The notes under the pieces are model-generated. The model had not been told where the DNA came from. It saw nothing but the letters and a program-made list of their open reading frames with translations, and made no database searches. Position numbers and translations under genes: made by a program. A stretch of DNA of 64,000 bases from Antitrichia curtipendula (Eukaryota > Streptophyta > Bryopsida > Hypnales > Leucodontaceae): positions 27,528,001 to 27,592,000 of the forward strand of contig OX579637.1 of assembly GCA_951230915.1 (NCBI GenBank), read 5' to 3'. Positions 12,206 through 25,153 of this stretch are shown in pieces. Position 1 is the stretch's first letter. Every line of letters begins with the position of its first letter.

Positions 12206-15200
12206 TCAAGGGTCAACCTCGTTTGCCCGATTCAAATTTACTAAGGCAGCCTCCCTACTCTTCTTTGGAATTGTCCGTGACTTCGGATCTACTATCTTGG
12301 ACTAGTTCGAATACACAACACAAGTAGCATCCACCCATTTCGGGGCCCTTCTCTCAACTACCCACTTACCCTCCCAGCAATTCCGGTACCTCAATTCCAT
12401 GGTACTCTCTGAGTTATCCGGTCGCCAATACTGAATCAAGAACTTCCCGTTATTTGCATCTCCATTGACTTTGCATACGGCAGATAGTGCTCTTTCTTGC
12501 CATACAACATAGATTGCTAGGTTTTTGGGTCTCAGAAGCACCCATTACCCTGGGCGTATGTCAAGCCAGGGATTGAAGCTTTCCAAAGGCGCTTCATTTG
12601 CAGGGCCGCAGTAAGGTTCGGGATCCTCCTAGTCCGGAATCATGTCAAAGGGATTCCCAGTGGACCCCGCGAAAGGCTCCTTTAGTACAAGGCACCCTCC
12701 AGTCGTGTTTCGGCCAAAAACCCTCCACTAATTCAGCAGTACATTGAGGTAGTGGTTCCTTCAACTTGATCAACACGTGCTTCCAATATTCCACGCATGG
12801 ACCGAATGCCGTCGCAAATCCATTGCATTTAGACATTCCATTCTGCCAATACTGAATGTACTTCTCTAGGCCTATTCGCATGAATCCCTAGTTCACGGTT
12901 GCCTTCCGTGCCATTTCCTTAGCCTTCTCTTGATTTCCCGTTGGTTTAGGAACCTCACTACCCCACATTGGCTTGAATAGAACAGGCTTTGGATGAGGGA
13001 GCATTGGCCGACCATTGCGGTCTCGCTTCCAAAGGCAGATGATGGCTTATCAGACGGTAGCCACTTCGAGTCCACTGCTGACTTCTTATATTTCATGACT
13101 GGAACTCCATCACTATCCATGTAGAACTTGAAAAGATGGATCTCCCCTAGTCCAATTACTCTAGCGTAGCCATTGCTCTGGTAACCTTTTATGAACGACT
13201 TGAAGTCCCCCACTTCATGTATGAACTCCAGCATAAATGATAGTTCTTGAGATTGCATGAACGCCTTCATGAGGTTTGCGACAACAAAAGTGTTTTTGCT
13301 CTTCAAGGCCTTCAAGAGATGGCTGAAATATGCATCGATGTCTTTATGAGTGTGTCCCACAAGCAGAAAACCAACTTGAATTTCTTTAAAGACACCTCGT
13401 GCAGTCAACAAGGACAAACACGCCATGAAGTACTAGTTCTTGTTATCCTTAGCAGAGTTGTCAAGCTGAAGATACAAATTTCGGGGAAGAGGAGTAGAGC
13501 CGACCCGAGCTCTTGGTTCAACAAGGGTTAAGCTGTCCAAACATCTAGACTTCTCCCTCAGAAGAGCCTCAAACATCGGATTAGCCGGCGGATACGGGAA
13601 TAGGTCACTTGTCTCTCAAATCGGTGGACCTTTTAACCGGCGCAACAATCTGGCCAGTGACAAAATTATGAAATTGAAGTCCCCTGGCCAGCAAAACGCA
13701 GCATAATAGGCGTAAGCCCCATCAGCATGACCATGGGCTACCATACCAGTAATGCTAAGTGGAAGTTGTTCCAACCCCGTCGCAACCTTCATGGTCACCC
13801 GCATTCTTGGTAAAGCCGTCTTGGGTGTATCCATCTTGTCGTGAATTATACACAATATCTCATGAGGATTTTGTTTGGATTCCTCACGCCAAGACGCATA
13901 CAATTGACGGCAAGAAGCTTGGTGATTAAGATGTTCAGTGTATTGCTTCATGAACTCCACATACTGAGGGCGCCCTTTTGGTGATTTTAGAAGAAATTGC
14001 TGAAGCTGGTTGCATGTGCTACATTTTGCAAACGAACTTCCAAAAAGCTTAATATAAACATTGTTGAAGTGCTCCTTCTTTAGTCTATTGATAGTGGATT
14101 GACTGACAAGAGGAAGTCCGTAGTCCGCATTGAGCTGCATAGGAAAGAGAACCGCACATTAGCCTGGGTACAACTGACAATGAAAGACTGCAAAGTTCAA
14201 CACCCAACATCTAGAAGAACATCGTGAGATCACACGATGATAATAGCCCGTGGTAGGAAATCACAATCAACCATGCATTGAGCAAGAAGTAGGACAAATA
14301 CCTCATTGGCATCTGCCTGGACGCGTTTCTAATTTCATCCTGTTGGCAAGAACTTCAGCGTGTCCACTCGTTCGTTCTCAATTCAGCGCATTTGATGGGG
14401 CATTTGGCCCGCGTTCTCGTCTATGATGGATTTCATAGTTCCAGTGACCTGGACAGTTCAAATCTGTGGGCACTTAACGCCCTTGTTTCTGTGCGTTCCC
14501 AAAACAGTGCCCTCGTTATACTTCTCTATGTAACTATGGTATGTCGACTTCGGGATATCGTGAATTATATACCATGCCGTGGCACAAACTTTCCTCCCCA
14601 TTAATGTGACAAATTTTTTCTTCTGATTCCCGTCGAGCTCATGAAGTTGTCCTCCCATAGATATGCCATATTTGCGGCTGTCCTCAAATGCCTTCAAGTA
14701 GTACTTCTGCCTCACCAAGAGTGTCTGGAACTGGTTGAAGTACTGGCAACATAAATGATTGCAGCATTTCACCAAGGTGACCTTCTAAATCTCATCGTCA
14801 GTAGTTTTCTGATCGTATAGTGAATCTGTCATGTCCAAACATGGCTTATAAACTACAAATCAATATGGAGCTTTCATTCTCCCGCCAAGGTAAGCTAGAG
14901 GGTTGTCGAAGTCCGGAACTACAGAAAAATGATGCATGATCTCCTCCAAGGACCGACTATTTGGGAACCAACACTCAAACAGTGGCCACCGAGCGTGAGA
15001 CATAACATCTTCTTCATTCTCCACAAAAACCTCGCGGACTTTTACACCCACGTGGTTCTCACCAAGTGTTTCATCTTGAAAATGATCATCTGGCTTCCAA
15101 TAAAATATTTGACCCAGCAACAGTATGACACCGTTCGAGTCTTTCCGTTACACATCTAGACCCCACCAGGCTTTATGTCAAATATAAGGACGTGCATCCA

Positions 15201-15533
15201 TCGGAGGATCTCTTGATGATCTAACAATGTCGGCGGCTCTCCACAGAACTATCCGTTATTGAGCGTCCTTCAAAGTTCTCACCCCTATCTGAACGGGTTT
15301 GCACCTTAAACCTTGAAATTTGGGTTTGATAGACTGAGCCCACACTGTAATGTAAGTCCACGACTCCAATAGGATGGGCACACCAAGCCATTGTCCCTTA
15401 GGACGAACCTCCTTTACCATCCCTGCTCCAACTTCACCAAATCCATAAACAAACAGCCTAACCAATTACCATTGGCAAATGGTTCAGGTGCACCACTGGA
15501 GGCTTACAATTCACCTTGTACACCTGGTCCTTC
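12206..15533 (-). pseudogene. DUF7869-type transposase-like gene X
   Basis: This is a close paralogue of gene Z (39205-42654) over its full length. Blocks in order: LFVYGFGEV region (15.3-15.5 kb), YWKPDDHFQDE, AWYIIHDIPKSTYHSYI, then an intron (about 14125-14320), LNADYGLPLVSQS, CIIHDKMDTPKTALP, LDNSAKDNKN, VGHTHKDIDAYFS and a C-terminal YWRPDNSES block ending at TGA 12206. The acidic residues in HDKMD, QLDN and HTH-DID recur in all three copies and could be an RNase H-like catalytic set; that is inference. Premature stops include TAG 13433-13435 (Gln in Z), TAG 12302-12304 (Trp in Z), TAG 12888-12890, TGA 13616-13618 and TGA 14860-14862 (Arg in Z). The 5' end near 15.5 kb is frameshifted. 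Alpha motifs flank it, lie in its intron, and one sits in its coding sequence at 15199-15220. Confidence 0.72.
14220..14241. repeat. Alpha palindrome inside the intron of gene X
   Basis: CATCGTGAGATCACACGATG lies in the intron between the PHQMR and LNADYG exons. The homologous intron of gene Z carries a gamma motif instead. Confidence 0.65.
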
Positions 15534-15862
15534 AAGATAAGGGATAATGGCACCAGCATTCGAACGATGCGTTGAGTCCATCATGAACGGTAAACTTCTT
15601 GGAAAAGGGAAAAATGGTGGAACACAAGTATCTGCGAATAGCATGAAGGCTAGATAGAGTTAGGCAGGTCGAGGACAGAATACGTAGCTCGTGCCCAATA
15701 CAGGATACAACATCTCTCCAAACATTTGAATCATGTAAAAGCAGATATGCTAATCCAAGCACTGAACATATGGAATCCCTCACAATTATAGTCAAGGTTA
15801 TGCAATGCAACATCACCCTGTGATCGGAAGATGAATGGTCATTATCAACCGTCTGTATTTCT

Positions 15863-16497
15863 CATCAGAAGATCTCACGATGTCTGTATCAAGAGAACTA
15901 GGGATGGTTCCTTCTGTAACCAAAAGATATTCATGCTTGCATCATTTGGAATCGCACTAAGTATTACATATACAGGATTCCAAACTAGGCTCGATTCGAT
16001 GACCGTAACATGGATATAGACTACCATCCCCCGAAAATGGTATCATGTAATCTCATAATACAACTGACACGAGATCCTCTGCCAGAGCTATCAAGTCATC
16101 CCTGGATAAGACAATAGAAAAACCTTGGGATTCATCTATTGTGCGATCCCACGATTTTCCATTTCTCAAAATACTCGGTGAAAACTATAAGTTGCAGCCC
16201 AAGATCAACTAACGTGAGATCCCCTGATTCGAGTCTGAACTAAGGACCAAAAACTCCGACTGCCAAATCCCGTAATGTAGACATTGTGAGATCCCATGGT
16301 ACCTCCATGAAACCGGAGGACACAATAGGCTACACCACAAATTAATCTATGTGGAGGTCTCCTGATCTACATCTGAAAGGAAGCCCCAAAACTCCTATCA
16401 TGGGATCCCATGATGTAGAAATTGCAAGATCCTGCAATAACCACACGTAATAGGGGTTGTCGAACATCTTAGCAAACTACTGTGGGATTACACAATA
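15863..16497. repeat. Dense alpha palindrome array upstream of gene X
   Basis: About ten variants in 635 bases: 15863-15883, 16042-16059, 16068-16084, 16141-16156, 16211-16229, 16282-16299, 16351-16370, 16398-16416, 16421-16438 and 16481-16497. The one at 16398 contains the perfect palindrome ATCATGGGATCCCATGAT. The core is GAGATC(T/C)C followed by (A/C)CGATG or CTGAT. Confidence 0.68.
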
Positions 16498-17170
16498 GTC
16501 ATTCAATACATTGAGACATACGTATACGTATTCTATGGATATAAGACAACATACACATACGTCACTGTCGTCTCCATACTACATGATCATTGTGTCCACA
16601 TACACCCAGAGCTCTGTTCTATCCTTCTCAGGAGCTGAATCATGATCTAATCCGGTTGCAGTCGAGGACAATGGACAAACTGAATGCAACCACTGCTCTT
16701 CCCGGATCGCGTCTCTCTCTCTCTCTCTTTGCAGATGCCCATTTCTCATTTGAAGAATAGTTGGGTCATCTAGAGCGAAGCAAAATCATCGAAGCAATCA
16801 TGAGCAAAGAAGTTGGAAGTCTCGATAGCATACCTTGCAACGACTGGATCAGTTTAGAGCCTTCTGTGCCACCAACAAGAGGAAATGGCAATAGCAAGCA
16901 GCACGACTTGCTCACTCCAAAGCCTCCATAGCTTAATCAAGTGTAGAAAAGAGAAAGCTTCAGGTTCCTCAAAGCATATGACTGAATTGGGTTGGGATTC
17001 TCGAGCTCCGAATTCCCGCCTTGACATTTTGAAATGGAGGCGCGTTCCTTCATGTCAGATGTTGGATGCATTCGTGAATGACGCGTCGCATTCAACTAGG
17101 CGAGGGACTTTGTGCTGCCGTTTTTTGCTTATGTTGACCGTTCTCTCCATATCCGCACGGCCCTAACAAC
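16498..17170. promoter_or_regulatory. Possible leader/promoter of gene X
   Basis: The stretch is GC-richer than its surroundings and has a (CT)n run at about 16708-16727. It lies upstream of X on the central side. A matching GC-richer stretch lies at 21.5-22.1 kb on the B side. Open frames here (for example 16885-17166) have no recognisable product. Promoter function is inferred from position only. Confidence 0.3.
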
Positions 17171-17789
17171 ATGAAGGGAGGGCGTGCAGCTCTTGATTTC
17201 TTGCCAGGAAATTTAGAACTTCAAATTTCAAATCCTCACTAACATGTGGAATTTTGTTACATTCAAAGATGGTATCGTTGTAGGGGACTCTAAGAGTCAA
17301 TGATATTTTCAACAAAGTGAACCTAGCTTTGAACACTATCAGTTTCCCAGTTGAAGGCAAGGAATCCCGAATTCATACTCGATGCTTTGCCGATTGCAGA
17401 AAACATCAATTTATTGTCCTAAGATAATTTATCAAGCATGAAGCATGAGAAAAGAATGCCATGACAGCAAGGAACTCACAATTCTCCAAAAAAAGGAAAA
17501 AATAAAAAAATGAAATAATTCAAAACAATGAAAATTCCAAAAAAAAATGAAATAAAGATTATGCTAGAAATGAAAAAAATAGAATATGAAGAAAATGCAA
17601 ATCGTAAAAAAATTACGGGTTCACTAATATTCATTTCAAATACATATACTAGAGTTGATATAGCACTAGTTTTGCTAGATAAATACTGGGGGTTAATTTT
17701 TATTTCTAATAGCAAATTTCAAACCGTCCTGTATTAATGTGTTAACTGTCTATTATTAATGTAATAATAAGAAATTCTTCAGCATTTTT

Positions 17790-18020
17790 AGGGTTAAGGA
17801 TTTCAGAATTCAACATTTTAGGGCTTAGGGTTTTTTTAGGGTTTTAGAATTTTAGGATTTAGGTTTTTAGGAATTTAGGATTTTTAGGATTTAGGGTGTA
17901 GTGTTTTAGGGTTTTAAGGCTTAGGATTTAGGGTTTAGGATAAAGTGAATGTGAGGGTTTCGGATTTCACTATCTTTGATTGCAAGGTTCACGGTCTTAG
18001 ATTTTAGGGTTTATAGTCCT
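17790..18020. repeat. Degenerate plant-telomere-like TTTAGGG tract
   Basis: Many near-copies of TTTAGGG with spacers of variable length. Similar short tracts occur near 33830, 37145, 37405 and 43890-43935. They look like interstitial telomere-like repeats rather than a chromosome end, because order and phase are irregular. Confidence 0.6.
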
Positions 18021-20384
18021 AGTTTTTTGGTTCCTTTGCTTTAGAGTTATAGAGTTATATTGTCTACAATAGCAGGATTTTAATCATCAGGGTAATATAG
18101 AATTGAGGTTTCTTTTTTGGTAGTAAAAGCAGTAAATTCAGACGATATTTTTGTAGCAATCATTTGTTTATCTTAAGTAGAAAATGTCAAATAGAAGAAT
18201 GTTCTTAATGCATATTAGGATTTCACAAAGTTGAAGGGCTATAAGTGCCCACATCTTGCAAAACAATTTGAACCATTTGTATTGAAGTCAATCTTTTGTT
18301 CATATTTTTAATTCAAATTACATTGACTAATGGTTAGCTTTCAAATAATTATGTGATCATGTTGTTTAGGAGCGATTGTGGCTTAGACAATCTTTGTGTT
18401 GATTTCTCACTCCATTGAATTTGATGTTGAGTTACATCGTTATTTGATAATGGTGTCCCTAGTGTTTTTTTCTAAATGCAAGCCTTTAATTTGAAACATG
18501 GACATTCAACCTATGCCTCAGGTTTATGCAAACTTTAAGTTTAATTGCTTTCTACAACAAGGTTCTGTAATTCATGATTGAAGATATCAAAAGTAACTAT
18601 TTCAGTTTGTATAGAAGTACAACTACCACATATGTAACTATTAGGCTATATACACAAAATTTTAAATTCTGAATTAAATTGTAGAATAATCATTAGATAG
18701 ATTTCTTTAGGCACTCTCCAAAAACTTAGTATCAAATGAGGAATAGAGGCATGAAATCTATTGAATTGCCCCAAAAACTATTGCGCACCATAAAATTGAA
18801 CTTGATGTCATATACTAGCAGTTTATATTTTTAATTCACGTAAGCTGGCAAAAGGTTGCAAATGTTTGGCGTTCGGTAGCTTTGCTAAGATTATAAATTA
18901 TTAAAATGAAAACGAGGAATTTGGGAAAATAATGTACCAGGTGACCAATATACAGAGTGCCACTTCAAACTGTAGTTGGAATGTTCATTTTAAAAAAAAA
19001 AAATAGGAACAAAACGGGTTTGCTTAGAAGAATTTGTTATTTGCATGGATTGCTAGAGTGAAACAACTTTTTGAATAGTTTAAATCCTTCTGCAATGGGC
19101 ACTTCTTCTTAAGCACCATGTTTGGGAACTCTAAACCCTTCACCGAATTTTCTAACTTTCAGTAGGAAGTAGTGGGAAAAAAAATTAGAGTTGAAAAAAA
19201 TATTAAAGAGAAAAAAATATAACAATAAAATGGCATATGGTAAATTTATGGCAATTGGAGATTACAATTAATGTATGCCCCCTTTTGCTAGTATTAAATA
19301 CAAATAGCCTTTTATGTTTTTGTAAGCTAAACTTGTTAGAAAATAGTTACACTTTCATTGTGAAGATTGGAGTAATAAATCATGTCATGTCAAATGAATG
19401 GAAATTATCTCACTTGGATTAGCACTTACTCAAATTATGATGTATCATGGCACATCATTGCAATCCATATGATTGCGTATGATATATAGGTACATGATTT
19501 TTTATGATGTAACACTAAAAACATGGATTTCATTTTGAAATTATGATTCACAACAATTATCAGAATTTTACTGCAAGTACATTTAATCCATGCACATGAA
19601 TTACATGATTTTCATTTCCTTGATATAGATTATATCCTCATTATAGGCAATATTTTGTAGCAATGAATATTCGCTTTGATTTAAGAAAGGTTTTTGTAAT
19701 GGATAGAAGTAGGACATCTTGATTTAGCTTCTTGGAATATAATAGTTATTTCAGTTGGTTTTCTAGAGCAGAAGTTCTAGCACAAGAAGCCCTATTTTTA
19801 GTATGACGATGCAAATGAAACAATCAAATTCACAATTCCATGAAAGTAATTCTATAAATTTGTTTTCTACTTATTAGATGTTATTTATATGTACATGGAA
19901 AGTTTTGGTTCATTAGATTAGTTTAAGCAATTTAAGCTTCATAGACATTACTATTTGTAGGCCAATTCTTAAGCATGCTCTTGGAAAGCAACGTTTTCTT
20001 GTATAACTTTATAACTTCTCGAAGACATTACTTTTAGAGCATTCAGATCTGTTGCAACAACATTCTCATTGATGAAGTTAGTGTGTTTCCAATGAATTTC
20101 ATGTTCACTTATAGCTATTAAGACTTTGGTGGTTCTGAAGGACAACAAATTATTGAAAAACTGCTGAGAATTGTAGTACATTTGGAAGTAGAAAACACTA
20201 CTTTTTTTTTACATGAGCAAAAAATTTGGAGCAAGATACGTTAGTTGTTAGGCTTTCCGAATTCCATAGACACATTCCTATAGTGTCCATTAACAATTTT
20301 CTAAAGTTTAAGGTGCCTAGGAAAACCATTACCAAATATGATTGTTTTGTTTATAGATCTGGTTGTCTCTAGTGTTTCCAGATT

Positions 20385-20715
20385 AACACCATATTCATTA
20401 AAATGGGAGATTGGAGACCTCTCAAAATAAATCATGTTGATCTTGACCTAAATCATCGATTTCTATTAAAATGAGAGTTTTGACTTGAATTGACAGAAAA
20501 CCTTTGAGATTTGACCTAATTTTGAAAGGTTTTATTGCAATTTATGTCGATTCGTTCTAAATTGCAATAAAACCTTTCAAAATTAGGTCAAATCTCAAAG
20601 GTTTTTTGTCAATTTAGCTCAACTCGACCTAAATTGCAATAAAACCTTTTCACCGAATTTTTTTAATTTACCTCTCATTTCAATGAAAAACTCTCATTTT
20701 AATGAATATGGTGTT
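20385..20715. mobile_element. Foldback/MITE-like element, 331 bp
   Basis: Perfect 21-bp terminal inverted repeats lie at 20385-20405 and 20695-20715 (outermost bases AACACC...GGTGTT). A second inverted repeat of about 41 bp sits inside (20503-20543 against 20558-20599), so most of the element can fold into a hairpin. It has no coding capacity. A target-site duplication is not clear (GATT against GATG). Internal pieces such as CTCAACTCGACCTAAA resemble the beta motif of gene Y's flank. A diverged relative of its end sequences appears at about 28645-28780. Confidence 0.7.
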
Positions 20716-21499
20716 GATGGAAGAAAGGCCTTTGAACTTTGCTTTTAGCGTTTTGCTGAATTGCAAGTATTCCTAATAAAATATGATCCAATTTAGGTTG
20801 TATGATTGTGATAATTGATTCATTTTATGATTATTACTCTAAGTTATAAGATGTAAGATGCTCACAATCCAATTCGGATCAAACAAAGTGACCTACTCTC
20901 AACCAGGATGGTCAATTTTTCACAACTTGAAAAATGTGGTATAGTAACATCTAATAAAGTTGTTAAGATTTTGCACTAGGAAAAATAGGTACTCCTATAT
21001 ATTGGAAATAGGACGAACAACAGTGTACACTTCCTTTTTTTTTAACTAATTCTAATCTTGATGGAAAGTTAACCAAAAGAAAACACTCGTAGTGTTTTCA
21101 ATTTCTTAACTGTAGGAAATAATCCATTGCAGCATTGCTGAATTGGACATTTGTTACGTTGCTTAGGGTGTCAAAAATAATTGACATACTGTAATTCAAT
21201 TACAAACTAATTAGTTAACCTTTTCTTTACTTTTATCTTGGTTGTACACACACGGGTACTACACATCATGTTCTAAGCAAGTAATTATTATATAAATAAG
21301 AAAGTAGTTCTAAAACTAATTATATTAGTGAGTAAAACGTGATTGGAAAAGAGTGTTCATCAATACAAATTTGAATAGTTAGTAATAAGTTTAATAATTT
21401 ATGGTTAGACCTCCTTCCTTTAGAGGAGGCAAAAAATCTCATGATATGTATTTCATGTATTTTATTAAAATCTCATGATGTGGATTTTATTGAAGGGAG

Positions 21500-22399
21500 T
21501 TCCTTGATGAATTAAAGTCATGATGGCCCTATACATCCATTGCCGGTCTTCTGCCTTGCCTTGTCCGCTCGCGCCACGTGGCCTCTGTTGCCTCCAAGTG
21601 GATTCCTCTTTCTCCTAATGAGAGTTTTGTTCCCTCACGTTGTTTTCTCTCCCGATGCTCCAGTCTTCTCTCTTGATCCTGTGCGTTTTGTGCCATTGGT
21701 CTTCCGGAGTGGAAAATTTTCCTTGTCGACATTGAGTGCAAGTCAACGTTGTTGGCGGCGAGGCACGTTAGACATTGGAGGAATTGCGGGAGCTGCATGA
21801 CATTCGAGCAACTGCGGGAGCGCGTGTGACCTTGGAGCAAGTACGTGCTTTGCAACATGCAGCGGGACGTGCAGAGGGCTTGAAATCGGAAAGAGTTGTT
21901 GCGCGGGTGAGTGTCTGCATTTGAGTGTCCTCACTTGCTAGTTTCTGGAAATGCAATCACTTGCTAGTTTTTGCGTGTTGAGAGCAAGTAGCGGAAGAGG
22001 TATGTCTAGGCTGCAATTGTGCTGTTAGCTTCTACAATAGTGTTGTTAGCTTTGACATTGTGGACGTTGGACGGCATTAGATGTTATCATTAGTTTCAGT
22101 GAGTTTAGGAGAAATGCTACTAGCTTCCGTTCAAATTTGTCCCACCTTGTTCTATGCTAGCGTGCAAGTTTAAGCTATTTCTAATGCGATTTTTTGAGTT
22201 TGATGCATAGTTCAAATTTATCAATTCCTGATGTTGATCTCTGCCGTTATATATCAGGAGTTGAGGCTGCGTTTCGTCCCGTCCATTGAAGGTTGCTTTG
22301 GCCTTGACCACATTGAAGATGAAGTATGGCAGGACAGTCATCACAACGTAGTGGAGGCCTTCCAATTTAGAATGACGGATAAGTTGCTCTGAACTGTAT
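21500..22399. promoter_or_regulatory. Possible leader/promoter of gene B
   Basis: The part 21530-21960 is GC-richer with no protein match in any frame. It precedes the alpha array and gene B, mirroring 16.5-17.2 kb on the X side. Short direct repeats AAAATCTCATGAT occur just before it (21435-21485). Function is inferred from position. Confidence 0.3.
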
Positions 22400-23560
22400 A
22401 TCATGAGATCTCAACATACTACCATTAAAGAGTTTTAGACAAGAACAGCACAAGTTTTAGAATTTGCAGGTTTTGACACCATAGTTTGCACGAAACCACA
22501 GAGAATTGCTTACGGTTCTGTTGTTTGAAATTCTTTTGTTGACTTCAGCGCTGTTAGTAATGCAGGCGATATCTTGTGTAAACCATTCCTTGGGTGTTGA
22601 CAGGGTGTCTTTGTAAGTAGATGCAAACTTTAGGAAAGAGATAGCAAGATTGTATAATGCACGATAATTGGAGGTCTGTAGTTCATAACCCACGGTTTTA
22701 AGGTTGTTAAAACCTTATAACTGCACATCGCAAAATCCCATGATAGTTATGGAGATGAATATGTGCCAATGAATCCGCCAAATTAGATCAGCTTCACTCA
22801 TAACGGAACAACATCGTGGCATCAACCAGAGAGATGCATAATGGATCAGCCCTATCAGGAGATCCCACGATGCAGTATCCATTAGAGTAGGTCAGCTGGA
22901 TAATTCGGGACAGTTGATCTGCATAGGATGTCCTGTCAATGAATGTATTTATATTCAAATCATCATGAGATCCCCTGATAACCAAGAGACATAAAGGAAA
23001 TGAGGGAAATAAGATACTCTATCAGCTGAAAAAGCAACCCCACAATTATAAATCTCATTCCTGAGACGGAAGCCGTAGAATATAAAAAAGATTACCTTGA
23101 GATCTCACGATAACGGAACATGAGTGGAATCCTAGAACACCAAAGTTTGTTGTAGCCTATCCAATCAGAGTTGTTTCCCGTATAGTGATTGCATTGTGAG
23201 ATCCCCTGATAACCAAGGTAAACCAAGAGATCATATTATTAATGAATAATAAGAAATTCGGTCATAAGCGTGCAACCTGGAAGTATGAAAGAGGCCATAT
23301 CGTGAGATCTCACGGTGATAACCTGTAATAGTCATTTCAGGAAATACATGCTGTACTTCTGCTGCAAAATATGCCTGTGGTGCATTAATTTCTATAGTGC
23401 GTTGGATCAGGATCTGCCATCGTTATAGTCATTGCATCGTGAGATCCTTTGATATTGTTCACGTAGGAACTCGCCGGTTCCATTCGAAGCCGCAATGCGG
23501 TGATAATCAATCCATAGATGCCCTACAGTATAAGTAGACATCGTGAGATCTCACGATGAT
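22400..23560. repeat. Alpha palindrome array upstream of gene B
   Basis: Nine variants: 22400-22417, 22727-22745, 22853-22872, 22961-22979, 23095-23114, 23191-23210, 23298-23319, 23435-23453 and 23539-23560. The last contains the perfect 18-base palindrome ATCGTGAGATCTCACGAT. Spacing is roughly 100 bases. The array ends about 65 bases before the first recognised exon of gene B. Confidence 0.7.
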
Positions 23561-25130
23561 TCCGGATATGGACCTGTATTGATGACACTCTAATCTAACA
23601 CTTCGTATGATTTGGAATGCTGCAGTGATGCATAGACGCAAGACATTTCTGAAGACTTGAGCCCTAGAAAGCTTGTAGCCTTCGTCAACTACTGGATACA
23701 TTCATTCGAGTACATCGGAGAGCACAATCCGGTGGCAGTTTTCCAATGCAGACTCAACGTCATGGAGTGGTGGCTCGAGTTCGTGATAGAGGAAGGCAAG
23801 GCACTCATCGTCCCGATGCTGAGGCATGTCGACAGGGTGCACAAACCAGCTGGGCTAAATGTCACGGAGATGCAGGGCCTTGATGGGGATACAGTTCTTG
23901 TTGTTGTGGAGGAGAAGATACCAAAGAGTGACCAATTCATCACTTACGGGTTAATCCTGGACTACACTAAGCTCAACATGACAAAGTGCAAATCCATGAC
24001 AGACAGATCTTTGCTATTCTGTAGAAGCACCTCAACTTCCCATTGGAGTGTGGCTGAAATGAAATCTCAGTGGGATTTGATTGACAAGGATCGGATCGAT
24101 GTAGAAGGTTCCTAGGGTCCAATTGTACATAGTACTCCTACCAAACCATCTCCAAAGAAGAAGGCCAAGAAGTGCAAGTCAGCTGCCGGAGCTCCAGGTG
24201 ACAAAGAGGTGGCAGAAGAAGCCACATCATCTGGGAAAAAGCGAAAGGTAGGGACCGAGCTATCTATTCACATGTGCATGAATATGGAAGAGACCAAAAT
24301 CAAGAAGCTGTCCAAGGACGATATGACTAAGATGAAGAAGTTGTATGACACCCATTTCACGGAGTTGTACCGATGGGGGAAGAAGCCATTCTGCAATGTG
24401 GTCGGGAATCTGATCCGCGTACACTACGATTGCTTGCACGAGGCTCCCTCTGGAATTCTTGTGTACAGAGGGATTGAGCAAAGCCGCTTTGAAGGGATCA
24501 TGAACAAGGCCAAAATCGCACCTGACTTCGACTCAGATAGTAGAGTTATAATGGTGCTCCCTGTCGAGTGCGGTCCTTATGGGGACAAGAAGAAGGCCGA
24601 CTTTTACAAAGAGGAGCCCGACAAGGCGATTTTTAGCGCAAAGACTCAATACTTCATTATAGGGGGATAGCACACTGTGAGGGCGTACAAGAATCTGGTG
24701 AGAGACAGCGAGATTGTAGAGGCCGACAAGAAGTTAGCAACAACATTCAACATAGTACCCCTTTTCACCAAGAAGGAGAACTTCGGTAACGTGTTGTTGC
24801 TTTCACGGGCCCTCAACCAAAATCTTGCTGGCAAACAGAAAGAGTAGTGCTTCACGAAGCAACTAATATATGCCAAGATCAGATGGAGAGACATGGGCAG
24901 CTCGCAACCAACACTCATTGGCAGACAACACGACAAGAAGTACCTGGTAAGAGTGATGTCAAATACCTTCATTTGGTCGGACCACTACAGAATGCAGTCA
25001 GCATTTACAATAACGTAGGATCTCTTGATGTTAATGTAGCTCTTGGTTTAGGATACTGAAATCGTCTATTTTAATATGAAATGTCCACTTCAAATTCCGA
25101 AGTACACAATTTCTTCCTTCAAGCTAGTTT

Positions 25131-25153
25131 ATCATTGTGAGATCTCCTGATGG
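25131..25153. repeat. Alpha palindrome in intron 24947-25211 of gene B
   Basis: ATTGTGAGATCTCCTGATGG. A weaker variant lies at 25013-25030 in the same intron. Confidence 0.65.

Larger units (their letters stand above)
17171..21500. other. AT-rich centre between genes X and B
   Basis: No gene is recognised. It contains degenerate TTTAGGG-like sequence at about 17790-18020 and a foldback element at 20385-20715. The alpha motif is essentially absent here. Confidence 0.55.

Noticed and set aside
17790..18020. A true telomere
   Set aside because: The TTTAGGG copies are irregular and interrupted, and gene-bearing sequence continues on both sides.
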